Shown in pieces: positions 8,896 to 16,836 of a stretch of DNA of 64,000 nucleotides (positions within the stretch are counted from its first letter, which is position 1; the number at the start of each line of letters is the position of its first letter). The DNA is from UBA961 sp014191195 (GTDB lineage: Bacteria; Bacteroidota; Ignavibacteria; Kapaibacteriales; UBA961). The position numbers were made by a program, and so were the translations under genes. The notes under the pieces are model-generated. The model was not told where the DNA came from. It did no database searches and saw nothing but the letters and a program-made list of their open reading frames with translations. The stretch covers positions 1 to 64,000 of the forward strand of contig OZ123195.1 of the NCBI GenBank assembly GCA_964204605.1, written 5' to 3'.

Positions 8896-9974
8896 TGAAA
8901 ATATTCATTGTTCTTGTATTATGTAATGTTTCCTTCTTATTTGCACAATTGACAGAAAGTCAAAAAAATGGAAAAGAAGTAATTAATACTGCGATACAGT
9001 ATCCTGATTCAGATAAATTAATCAGTAAAATAGCTCTTGGTTCATGTGGATATCAAGATTTATCTCAACCGATACTTGGTATTGCTGCAGATTGGAATCC
9101 AGATGTATTCTTGTATCTAGGAGATAATATCTATGGAGATACAGAAAATATGGATACACTTAGAGCCAAGTATAATAGGCTTGGTTCAAAACCAGAATTC
9201 AAAAAACTTGTTAAGAAAACTAGAATTCTGTCTGTATGGGATGATCATGATTATGGCATTAATGATGGTGGTTTAGAATACCCTAAGAAAGAGGAATCAA
9301 AAGAGATATTTCTTCAATTTTGGAATGAACCCCTTAAGTCTGAAAGAAGAAAACATACTGGAATTTATCATAGCTTTTTCGCTGGCCCTATCGGTAAACA
9401 AATTCAGTTTATTATGCTAGATAATCGAACATTCAGAACAAAAGTAATTTCTGGAGTGCCAGGAATAGATATTAATGATTATATAGTTGATACGAATAAA
9501 AATGCTAAGATGTTAGGTGAAGAACAGTGGAAATGGTTGGAAAATGAGCTTCTAAAACCTGCTGATCTAAGAATTATTTTGACATCTACCCAATTTGTTT
9601 CAGAGTTTAATGGCTATGAATTATGGGCACTTAAGCCATATGAAAAACAAAGAATGATAGATCTGATAAAAAAAACAAAAGCTGAAGGCGTTCTTTTTGT
9701 TTCTGGAGATGTCCACTTTGGTGAAGTATCAAAACAAACTCCATCTGATTGTTATCCTTTATATGATTTTACATCAAGTGGTATCACGTCAACTGATTTT
9801 ACACAACCAAATAAATATCGTATTGGAAAAGAAATACATGAAAATCATTTTGGTGGAATTACAATTGATTGGAAGAAAGCAGATCCAAGTATAACATTTG
9901 AACTATATAATATTGTAAAAGATATTGTATATACTCATTCTATACACAAGTCAGATTTGTCTTTTTCAAGATAA
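8895..9974 (+). CDS. PhoD-like metallophosphoesterase (alkaline phosphatase D family), exported
   Basis: This 359-residue protein has a signal peptide (MKIFIVLVLCNVSFLFAQ). The PhoD-type metallophosphatase core shows GSCGYQD near residue 49, LYLGDNIYGD (Asp77, Asn78), VWDDHDYGIND (Asp116-His118), LDNRTFR, LTSTQF and VSGDVHFGE. The family hydrolyses phosphomono- or diesters with Fe/Ca or similar metals outside the cytoplasm. It is coupled to susD by a one-base overlap and is followed by phosphonate-type enzymes 8 bp later. It may release a small organophosphorus compound from the ligand captured by SusCD; that role is inference. Confidence 0.9.
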   Translation: MKIFIVLVLCNVSFLFAQLTESQKNGKEVINTAIQYPDSDKLISKIALGSCGYQDLSQPILGIAADWNPDVFLYLGDNIYGDTENMDTLRAKYNRLGSKPEFKKLVKKTRILSVWDDHDYGINDGGLEYPKKEESKEIFLQFWNEPLKSERRKHTGIYHSFFAGPIGKQIQFIMLDNRTFRTKVISGVPGIDINDYIVDTNKNAKMLGEEQWKWLENELLKPADLRIILTSTQFVSEFNGYELWALKPYEKQRMIDLIKKTKAEGVLFVSGDVHFGEVSKQTPSDCYPLYDFTSSGITSTDFTQPNKYRIGKEIHENHFGGITIDWKKADPSITFELYNIVKDIVYTHSIHKSDLSFSR

Positions 9975-9982
9975 ATATACTC

Positions 9983-10681
9983 ATGATAAAATTAGCCCTT
10001 TTTGACTTAGCCGGAACTTCAATTACTGATAATAATGATGTTGCAAAAGTTTTTATACAAACATTGCATGATTACTCTATACACTGTTCAATTGAAGAAA
10101 TAAATTCAGTAATGGGAATTCCTAAAAGAATTGCTATCTCTACTCTCATTGATAATCAATCCATTGTTCATAAAATTAATAAGAATGAATTGATTGATAA
10201 TATTTATCGTTCTTTTATCAAAAATATGAAAGAACACTATACATCAATTCAACCAGTTACTTCTATACATAATATTGAATCTGTATTTACAGAACTATAC
10301 AATCAAGGTATTGTGATATATTTTGATACAGGATTTCCACGAGAAATTGCTGATATCATTATCGATTTAGTTGGATGGAAGAATTATGATTGGTATACAG
10401 GGGTAATTACAGCCGATGATGTTGAAAATGGCCGTCCTGCGCCAGATATGGTTTATGAGGCTATGAGAATATGTTCAATTGAATCATCAGATGTAATTGT
10501 AAAAATCGGTGATACACCCTCAGATATGAAAGAAGGTATTTCTGCTGGTTGTGCGGCCATAATTGGAGTAACTTATGGGTCTCATTCAGATGAAGATTTG
10601 ATGAATTCAGGAAGCACTCATATAGCTCACACCACCAAGGAACTTTCTACAATAATTTTAAAACTTCATCATGAAAATTAA
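9983..10681 (+). CDS. Phosphonatase-like HAD hydrolase (PhnX-like, TIGR03351 type)
   Basis: This 232-residue HAD-superfamily protein has the phosphonatase-style first motif FDLAGTS (nucleophile Asp8) in place of DxDGT, an Arg in ENGRPAPDM where most HADs have Lys, and GDTPSDMKEG as the metal-binding motif. The cap contains MGIPKRIAI with Lys48, aligned with the region where PhnX uses a Schiff-base Lys. PhnX splits phosphonoacetaldehyde; the exact substrate of this close relative is not settled in the family. It overlaps the following FAD gene by 11 bp, indicating tight coupling with the phosphonate enzymes. Confidence 0.88.
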   Translation: MIKLALFDLAGTSITDNNDVAKVFIQTLHDYSIHCSIEEINSVMGIPKRIAISTLIDNQSIVHKINKNELIDNIYRSFIKNMKEHYTSIQPVTSIHNIESVFTELYNQGIVIYFDTGFPREIADIIIDLVGWKNYDWYTGVITADDVENGRPAPDMVYEAMRICSIESSDVIVKIGDTPSDMKEGISAGCAAIIGVTYGSHSDEDLMNSGSTHIAHTTKELSTIILKLHHEN

Positions 10682-11804
10682 TCATACAGAAATACTAATT
10701 GTAGGTTCTGGAATTGTTGGTTTAGCTCATGCTTTAGCGTGCGCTAAAAGAGGTAAAAAAGTTTTAGTTATTGAAAAGTCCTTATTTCCGATTGGTGCTA
10801 GTATTAGGAATTTCGGTCTAATTTGGCCAATTGGACAACCGATTGGTAATCGATTTGAAAGGGCAATGAAATCTAGGTCTATCTGGCTAGATATTATTGA
10901 TAAAACTGGTATATATGCTGATAAAAGTGGAAGCCTTCATGTAGTTCATTCTGCAGATGAATCCGAGATTATTGAAGAATATGTTCAAACATTAAGAGAA
11001 GCTAGGCTGGATGCAATGTTTCTTACTCCAGAAAAAACTAAGATTGTATCTCCAAAAGTTAATGGAAAAGCATTATTAGGCAGCATGTGGAGTCCATATG
11101 AAATCACTGTAAATCCAAGAGAGGCAATAACTTCTATAGCTGAATATCTTAAGAATACTTTTCATGTACAATTTGAATATGGTATTCAAGGTATTTATGT
11201 TAATGATCATTCCTTGATATGTTCCGATAGGATTATTCAATTTGAACAAGCATACATATGTTCTGGTGAAAATTTTGAGTTATATACACCAGATAATGAT
11301 CTTTTACGCGTGAAATTACAGATGATGCGTACAGTTCCGCAGCCATATCAATGGAAACTTGGCCCTGCAATTTGTGGAGGCCTTACTTTATTACACTATG
11401 ATTCTTTTAAGCATATATCTTCATTACAGCAATTAAAAATTAGAATTGAAAAGGAAAAACCTCTATATATAAAATATGGTATTCATGTTCTGATTAGCCA
11501 ACATGGAAATGGTGAATTAATATTAGGTGATTCGCATGAATATGGCAATACCTTAGATCCATTTATAAGTGAAGAAATAAATACACTTATCATAAAAGAA
11601 ATAAATAGAATATATCTAATTCCAGATCTTAATATCGATCAAAAATGGATTGGTATTTATGCTAAATATCCTGGTTTTTCTGAGTATGTAAAAAAAATAC
11701 ATGATGATATTACTATTGTAAATGGACTGGGTGGTGCAGGAATGACGCTATCTTTTGGACTTGCAGAAGAAGTTGTATCAGGAACTTATAGAGAAGATAA
11801 TTAG
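10671..11804 (+). CDS. Phosphonate-operon FAD-dependent oxidoreductase (TIGR03364 type, DAO fold)
   Basis: This 377-residue protein has an N-terminal Rossmann FAD motif VGSGIVGLAHALACAKRGKKVLVIEK, with Gly12, Gly14 and Gly17. The segment SIRNFGLIWPIGQP follows, and the C-terminal VNGLGGAGMTLSFGLAEEVV is typical of D-amino-acid-oxidase-fold enzymes that recur in phosphonate catabolism operons. Known relatives oxidise amino-alkylphosphonates, including N-methylated 2-aminoethylphosphonate, but I cannot assign the substrate here. It abuts the PhnZ-like gene with no intervening base. Confidence 0.88.
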   Translation: MKINHTEILIVGSGIVGLAHALACAKRGKKVLVIEKSLFPIGASIRNFGLIWPIGQPIGNRFERAMKSRSIWLDIIDKTGIYADKSGSLHVVHSADESEIIEEYVQTLREARLDAMFLTPEKTKIVSPKVNGKALLGSMWSPYEITVNPREAITSIAEYLKNTFHVQFEYGIQGIYVNDHSLICSDRIIQFEQAYICSGENFELYTPDNDLLRVKLQMMRTVPQPYQWKLGPAICGGLTLLHYDSFKHISSLQQLKIRIEKEKPLYIKYGIHVLISQHGNGELILGDSHEYGNTLDPFISEEINTLIIKEINRIYLIPDLNIDQKWIGIYAKYPGFSEYVKKIHDDITIVNGLGGAGMTLSFGLAEEVVSGTYREDN

Positions 11805-12371
11805 ATGAAAAATGTAGAATTATCTATTAATTTCATTTTTTCCTTATTAGAACAGTGTGGCTTTAATAGTTATGATGGTGAACCGATTACTCAATTAGAT
11901 CATGCATTACAATGTGCCTTTTTGGCATTACATAATAATGCAACATCGTATCAAGTAATTGCAGCTTTATTACATGATATTGGACATTTATTTCCACACA
12001 GGGAATTAGATATGCAAAGTGCATGGGGGATAGTTAATCACGGTGAAAGGGGCGCTATAGTTCTAAGAGAATTAGGATTTCCTGAATCAGTAACTGAACC
12101 AATTAGACTACATGTAGCTGCAAAACAATACTTATGTTCAGTTGAGTCAGATTATTTCGAATCATTGTCCGATGCAAGCAAACAAACCCTTCAACTTCAA
12201 GGTGGGATTTTTTCCCTAGAAGAATGTATGACTTTTAAGAAAGAATCATTCTGGGAGCAAGCAGTTCAATTAAGAAGATGGGATGAATTAGCTAAAGATA
12301 CCAGTATCTCTGCTAGCATACATCCACTTGAATACTATCGCTCTTTGATGTTATATATATGCCAAAAATAA
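11805..12371 (+). CDS. phnZ: PhnZ-type HD-domain mixed-valence di-iron oxygenase
   Basis: PhnZ cleaves the C-P bond of 2-amino-1-hydroxyethylphosphonate, giving glycine and phosphate. This 188-residue protein keeps the metal and substrate residues in the same register as the characterised enzyme, one position earlier: Tyr23, Glu26, His33, His57-Asp58, His79, His103, Lys107 and Asp160. The motifs are SYDGEPITQLDHALQC, LLHDIGHL, NHGERGA and LHVAAKQYL. That agreement is direct sequence evidence for a catalytically competent di-iron site. No PhnY-type alpha-ketoglutarate hydroxylase is present here, so the hydroxylated substrate must be imported as such or made elsewhere. It overlaps the DUF5690 gene by 13 bp. 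Confidence 0.9.
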   Translation: MKNVELSINFIFSLLEQCGFNSYDGEPITQLDHALQCAFLALHNNATSYQVIAALLHDIGHLFPHRELDMQSAWGIVNHGERGAIVLRELGFPESVTEPIRLHVAAKQYLCSVESDYFESLSDASKQTLQLQGGIFSLEECMTFKKESFWEQAVQLRRWDELAKDTSISASIHPLEYYRSLMLYICQK

Positions 12372-13627
12372 TAGATTATGTATATAAAAAAAGATGGGTA
12401 GCAAATTTTCTATTAGCTATTGCTAGTTTTATGACATATTCTGCTATGTATCTTATTAGAAAACCAATAAGTGCAATGCAATTTTCAGATATATCATTAT
12501 TAGGTATTTCTTTAAAAGTATTATTGATTATTTCTCAGATACTTGGGTATACTACAGCAAAATTTATTGGTGTTACATGGGTAAGTTCGATTGTTAAATC
12601 TAAAAGAATATTTTCTTTATTAACTCTTTTGACAGTAGGAATTTTCTCTTTACTGGCTTTTGCACTGCTTCCTATTCAGTTTTCTCCGCTTGTTTTATTT
12701 GTTAATGGACTTTCTTTAGGTTTAATATGGGGAATAGTATTTTCTTTTATTGAGGGACGTCATGCAACAGATTCAATTGGTCTTTTCTTAAGTATGAGCT
12801 TTATCTTTACTAGTGGTTTAGCTAAAAGTTTAGGGGTTTATTCTCATACTATACTACATGTTTCTGAATTATGGACGCCATTTGTAGTAGGATTAGTAGG
12901 AATTCCAGTAATTTTAATTGGCTCATATATCCTGTCTATCATTCCTCATCCCTCTAAAGAAGAAATTCTTGCTAGAAATGATAGAACTCCTATGTCTTCG
13001 GAAGAAAGGGTTAAAATGTTTAAAGGGTTAAAAGTATCTATTATTCCTTTAACCTTACTTTATGTTGTTTTAACAATTTATAGAGACTTAAGAGACTCTT
13101 TTATGGTTGATATTTTTCATGAATTGTTAATTGATGTTCAACCATCTGTATTTACCTCAATTGAACTTGCAATTACTTTCTGTGTGGGTCTTATTCTTTT
13201 GGTCATTGCTAAAATACAATCTCATCGTAAAGCATTAATAACTCATCATATATTATTCCTTATTTCAGCTCTTATTATTGGAATCACAACATTTCTATTA
13301 ATGAATAAACAAATATCAGCAATTACTTGTATGTTTTTAACTGGATTTGCGACGTATCTAGCATATGTACCATTTAATAGTATGCTATTTGAAAGACTTA
13401 TTTCTTTGTATAAATATCAAGGTACTGTCGGCTTTCTAATTTATTTCGCTGATTCTTTTGGATATTTGGGCAGTTGCATCCTTTATATTACTTCTTCATT
13501 GCTTATGGCTAAGTCAATTTGGTTGCAAACATTTATACAAACAGGGATAATATATGCTTGTATATCGCCAATTTTAATAGCTGTTAGTCTGTATTTTATC
13601 ATGTATATAAAACCAAAATATTCTTAA
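12359..13627 (+). CDS. DUF5690-type MFS-like inner-membrane transporter
   Basis: This 422-residue protein has about 11-12 hydrophobic helices. An early RKPISAMQF segment after the first helix and LSLGLIWGIVFSFIEGR near residue 120 match the DUF5690 family, which looks like a diverged major-facilitator transporter. Its N-terminus overlaps the PhnZ-like gene by 13 bp. In this setting it is the best candidate to move the small phosphonate from the periplasm to the cytosol, since no PhnCDE-type ABC importer is present. The transport role is inference. Confidence 0.82.
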   Translation: MPKIIDYVYKKRWVANFLLAIASFMTYSAMYLIRKPISAMQFSDISLLGISLKVLLIISQILGYTTAKFIGVTWVSSIVKSKRIFSLLTLLTVGIFSLLAFALLPIQFSPLVLFVNGLSLGLIWGIVFSFIEGRHATDSIGLFLSMSFIFTSGLAKSLGVYSHTILHVSELWTPFVVGLVGIPVILIGSYILSIIPHPSKEEILARNDRTPMSSEERVKMFKGLKVSIIPLTLLYVVLTIYRDLRDSFMVDIFHELLIDVQPSVFTSIELAITFCVGLILLVIAKIQSHRKALITHHILFLISALIIGITTFLLMNKQISAITCMFLTGFATYLAYVPFNSMLFERLISLYKYQGTVGFLIYFADSFGYLGSCILYITSSLLMAKSIWLQTFIQTGIIYACISPILIAVSLYFIMYIKPKYS

Positions 13628-13634
13628 AAGTACT

Positions 13635-14297
13635 ATGCATCTTCTCATATTTGATATTGATGGAACTTTATGTGATACAAATTATATAGATGAATTGTGT
13701 TTAGTTCAATCAGCACAACAAGTTTTAAATATCCAAAATATCTCCTCTGATTGGAGTACTTATAAACAAAGTACAGATAGTGGAATTTTAATGGAATTAA
13801 TAGAGACATTAAATCTTGATTCTGAAATTGATATGTATTCTACAGTAAAAAAAACATTTATAGAATTACTTGAAAAATATTATTACTCAAATCCAGAGTA
13901 TTTTCTTCCAATTCCAGGTGCTAAAAACATTATTCCTTTATTAATAAAAGAAGGATTTGCAATTGGAATTGCTACCGGTTGTTGGTTGGATTCTGCTGTT
14001 TTTAAACTAGAAAAAGTTGGAATACAAATAAATAATATTCCTATTTGTAGTGCTGATAATGATATTGAAAGAGTTAATATTATCAAACAATGTATTAAAG
14101 ATTGTAGTCTGTTCTATAATAAAGATATTTTCTCTGCTATAACGTATATTGGCGATGGTCCATGGGATTTACTGGCAGCAAAAAAACTTGGTATCAATTT
14201 CTTGGGAATTGCAAAGGGTAATCGTGCAATACTATTAAATGAATTAGGGGCGCACAATGTATTTGAAGAATATTCCCTTATTCATTATTATCTTTAG
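13635..14297 (+). CDS. HAD-family hydrolase
   Basis: This 220-residue protein has a canonical HAD core: FDIDGTLCDT (Asp7 nucleophile, Asp9 acid/base), IATGC as motif II, and YIGDGPWDLLAAKKLG as the metal-binding motif. A helical cap lies between residues 15 and 80. It is a phosphoglycolate-phosphatase-like phosphatase of unknown substrate. It begins 7 bp after the transporter gene and closes the phosphonate locus, with AT-rich convergent space before the next gene. Decayed copies of its last 110 bp occur upstream of susC. Confidence 0.85.
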   Translation: MHLLIFDIDGTLCDTNYIDELCLVQSAQQVLNIQNISSDWSTYKQSTDSGILMELIETLNLDSEIDMYSTVKKTFIELLEKYYYSNPEYFLPIPGAKNIIPLLIKEGFAIGIATGCWLDSAVFKLEKVGIQINNIPICSADNDIERVNIIKQCIKDCSLFYNKDIFSAITYIGDGPWDLLAAKKLGINFLGIAKGNRAILLNELGAHNVFEEYSLIHYYL

Positions 14298-14353
14298 CAA
14301 AGCATACTGTAAATTCTTAAATATGTAATATTAGTAAGAAATATAATGTTGTA

Positions 14354-15457
14354 TCATTGAGTTTTTCCTAAAATTAATCGTGTATCTTTAAAAAAGAGTT
14401 GTGCCTGCTTCTTATCTTGAGGTGGCAATGAGTCAACAAAAGATTCAGGGATCATATAATAGCCAATTCTATCTTGATGTTTTGGCTTTCCTTTCCATAC
14501 CCAGAATGGAATGTCCTTTGTAGATATAATACGAACTGTGTCTGATACTTTAGAAATAGTACATTCAACCATAATACCTCCATCTTTGTAACGTTCTCTC
14601 ATATTAGCAAGTGCATTCCCTAAACTATAAGCCACAGGCATTGTTCCTTGGTTATTACTTATATATCTAATTGGTTGTACTACATGTGGATGCATTCCAA
14701 TTACTGCATCGGCTCCTAATTCCTTACAATAAGACGCAATCTGTGTTTGAGAACTATGTTCTTTTGTCTGATATTCAACCCCCCAATGCATGATAGGTAT
14801 AATTATTTTCGCACCTAAAAGCTTAGCTTTTGCTATATCTTTAGCAATCATTTCTTTATTTATTAGATTTACTATGCCAGGTTTAGGAACAGGGATTCCA
14901 TTTGTACCATAAGTATAATTCAATAATGCAATAGAAATTCCTTTTACTATAATTATTAGAGGATATAATGAGTCCTTTTCAATTTGAGATCGGAATGATC
15001 CTGTATGCATGATATGTAATGTATCAAGTATATCTAATGTTCTACTTAATCCTTTAAATCCTTTATCTACAGTGTGATTGTTAGATGTGACAAGCACATC
15101 GAAACCTGCAGCTTGCAAATCCATTGCAAATGCATCTGGAGCAGAAAATTGAGGATATCCAGAGTATGGCTCTCCTGCTAAAGGTGTTTCTAAATTTGCT
15201 ATAGTAATGTCTGCTTGTGAAATTGTATCTATGATATATTGGAACCAATGTTTGTATTCGTATGTGTTACTTAATGGATTCCAAGCTGCCTTTACTTGCG
15301 GCATATGTGACATCATATCTCCTACAAAAAGCAATTTAATTGTGCTGTCTTCTTGAGTTTTATGTGTTGAAACTTTAGTACCGATAGAGGCATCACTTTT
15401 ATTGCAAGATTGCAAACATAATACAGTGCACAAAAAAAGACTGATAATGAAATACAT
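14354..15457 (-). CDS. CapA-family (PGA_cap) metallophosphatase-like lipoprotein
   Basis: This 367-residue protein has a lipobox LQSC (Cys18). It then shows the CapA pattern: FVGDMMSHMPQV near residue 45, TIANLETPLAG, SNNHTVDKGF, PIMHWGVEYQ, IGMHPHVVQP and YSLGNALAN. CapA-like proteins have a calcineurin-type fold; named members act in poly-gamma-glutamate capsule work, but many single-gene members have unknown substrates. It stands alone, convergent with the HAD gene, so no capsule operon is indicated. Confidence 0.9.
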   Translation of the reverse strand: MYFIISLFLCTVLCLQSCNKSDASIGTKVSTHKTQEDSTIKLLFVGDMMSHMPQVKAAWNPLSNTYEYKHWFQYIIDTISQADITIANLETPLAGEPYSGYPQFSAPDAFAMDLQAAGFDVLVTSNNHTVDKGFKGLSRTLDILDTLHIMHTGSFRSQIEKDSLYPLIIIVKGISIALLNYTYGTNGIPVPKPGIVNLINKEMIAKDIAKAKLLGAKIIIPIMHWGVEYQTKEHSSQTQIASYCKELGADAVIGMHPHVVQPIRYISNNQGTMPVAYSLGNALANMRERYKDGGIMVECTISKVSDTVRIISTKDIPFWVWKGKPKHQDRIGYYMIPESFVDSLPPQDKKQAQLFFKDTRLILGKTQ

Positions 15458-15943
15458 AATGTCCTTAAGTATATGAAGTTTTAAATTATCTTATGAATTG
15501 AATTTTTTATTGATGAATAACATAAATTAATCGAAATATCTTGTCATTATTATTTAGTACATTTGACCTAATGATTTATTATCATTTAATCCATTCCCAC
15601 CTTTTTAAAACTTCCTATTAAATATCTAGCCCATATTAACCCTAAAATAAAGTATTCATCGTTAAAATATTCTACATGTTATCTACTTAGTATTGGATTA
15701 TATCTATCTTTATTAACATGTTGTAATGTGGAAAAAGAACTTCTTACTACTTATTATGTATTATTTATAGATATTCTAATGATTTAACATTATTAGTTTA
15801 AATTATATTTGTACTTTTATATGATAATTTAAAACAAAAGAGAGTGTTTTTGTTTCGAATATTTCAGCTTTTATGTAGGTGTTTCATTTAGAACCACCTA
15901 TAAACCTTTTTCTTTTTTCACTAATCACTGTAATAGGATTATT
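15458..15943. other. AT-rich intergenic region between divergent genes
   Basis: These 486 bases separate the divergent CapA-like and Cache-like genes. I find no convincing ORF or tRNA. The one notable element is a hairpin at 15876-15900 followed by a T-rich run. Confidence 0.6.
15876..15900 (+). other. Hairpin with T-rich tail in leader of the Cache-like lipoprotein gene
   Basis: TAGGTGTTTC (15876-15885) pairs with GAACCACCTA (15891-15900) with one mismatch across a 5-base loop. A T-rich stretch follows at about 15908-15920. It lies 43 bp before the start of the next gene and could be a terminator of a short transcript or a leader element. Confidence 0.4.
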
Positions 15944-16447
15944 ATGAATTTGAATGTAACAAGAATTGTAAGCATACTTTTATTCTCTATTGTTTTCACT
16001 GGATGTTCGGACACTAATACCCCAAATACAGATCAGCAAGCCATAGAGCAAGCTATGCAAGTATTTGTGCAAACATTAGAAACAGGAGGTATCGATAGTT
16101 CAACTATTTCTATGAAAGTAAGAACATATATTGAATCTAAGGATATTCGTTTTTTTGGTTCTACAGTTTGTTTATTGAATACAAATAAGCAGGCTATATT
16201 TAGTCCGTACTGGTATAAAAGTTCATTAGGTATCAAGTACAAAGAACTTGCAAGCGATACATCTTATGATATCAATAAACAAGAATGGCTAGTAAAGCCA
16301 ATTCAAACAAATTCTGGTGTTTGGAGCGAACCATATTTTGATGCAGGTGGAGGAGACATATGGATGAAAACATATTCAGTCCCTGTAAAAAAAGTAGGTG
16401 TAATTGTAGCCATTGCAACAACAGATTTACAAGTTGAAAAGCCATAA
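15944..16447 (+). CDS. Lipoprotein with a free-standing Cache/PDC-like sensor domain
   Basis: This 167-residue protein has a signal and lipobox FTGC (Cys20). The rest resembles the membrane-distal part of Cache sensor domains: a long first helix, then a segment with VWSEPYFDAGGGDIWMKTYSVPV and VGVIVAIATTDLQV, where conserved W, D-x-G-G and T-Y-S-x-P usually line the ligand pocket. Normally such domains are the extracellular part of kinases, cyclases or phosphatases; here there is no transmembrane helix or output domain. A cytosolic-type TPR adenylate cyclase follows 389 bp downstream. The Cache assignment is by pattern only. Confidence 0.6.
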   Translation: MNLNVTRIVSILLFSIVFTGCSDTNTPNTDQQAIEQAMQVFVQTLETGGIDSSTISMKVRTYIESKDIRFFGSTVCLLNTNKQAIFSPYWYKSSLGIKYKELASDTSYDINKQEWLVKPIQTNSGVWSEPYFDAGGGDIWMKTYSVPVKKVGVIVAIATTDLQVEKP

Positions 16448-16723
16448 TTAGAAAAATAGTGTACTTCATTTCAGGTGTATGAAACCCTATGAACATACTG
16501 AGAAACCTTCAATAAGTAGTATTAACTATTACTTTTGAAGTATCGTCTTCTGTATTATTGCCCTAGCAAAATTCGGAGTTACATCTTAACAACTAACTAC
16601 ACAATGAGTAGAAGTATCATAATGAACATTCTTAAACTGAAAGAATGGATTGGAACTATACAACTGTTTGATTGGATATTTAAGACTTTATAAAGCACAT
16701 TATGTATTGGAATTTATCGTTGA

Positions 16724-16739
16724 AATGATAATTATCATT
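16724..16739. promoter_or_regulatory. 16-bp perfect palindrome, candidate operator
   Basis: AATGATAATTATCATT is its own reverse complement and ends about 50 bp upstream of the TAACTTTG element. It loosely recalls Fur-family half sites (TGATAA), but the spacing is not the standard Fur box. Confidence 0.4.
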
Positions 16740-16789
16740 AACAAAAAACATAAAGCTATTATTTATGTGAATTAATAAAGTAAAGGGTC

Positions 16790-16797
16790 TAACTTTG
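16790..16797 (+). promoter_or_regulatory. -7 promoter element TAACTTTG for the cyclase gene
   Basis: TAACTTTG fits the Bacteroidota TAnnTTTG consensus and lies 39 bp before the ATG at 16837. The -33 region has only a weak match (TGTG near 16766-16769). Confidence 0.45.
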
Positions 16798-16836
16798 TAT
16801 AAGAAAGAGATTTATTAATGTACAAATGCAACAATT

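Larger units (their letters stand above)
16448..16836. other. Intergenic region upstream of the adenylate cyclase gene
   Basis: The 389 bases contain no gene I can support. They hold a perfect 16-bp palindrome at 16724-16739 and a TAACTTTG promoter element at 16790-16797, both listed separately. Confidence 0.6.

Noticed and set aside
14354..15457. Capsule (poly-gamma-glutamate) synthesis operon around the CapA-like gene
   Set aside because: No CapB, CapC or other capsule gene is nearby; the gene stands alone.
16724..16739. Calling the palindrome a Fur box
   Set aside because: The TGATAA half sites are back to back, whereas the Fur box needs the 7-1-7 arrangement, so only a generic operator is listed.
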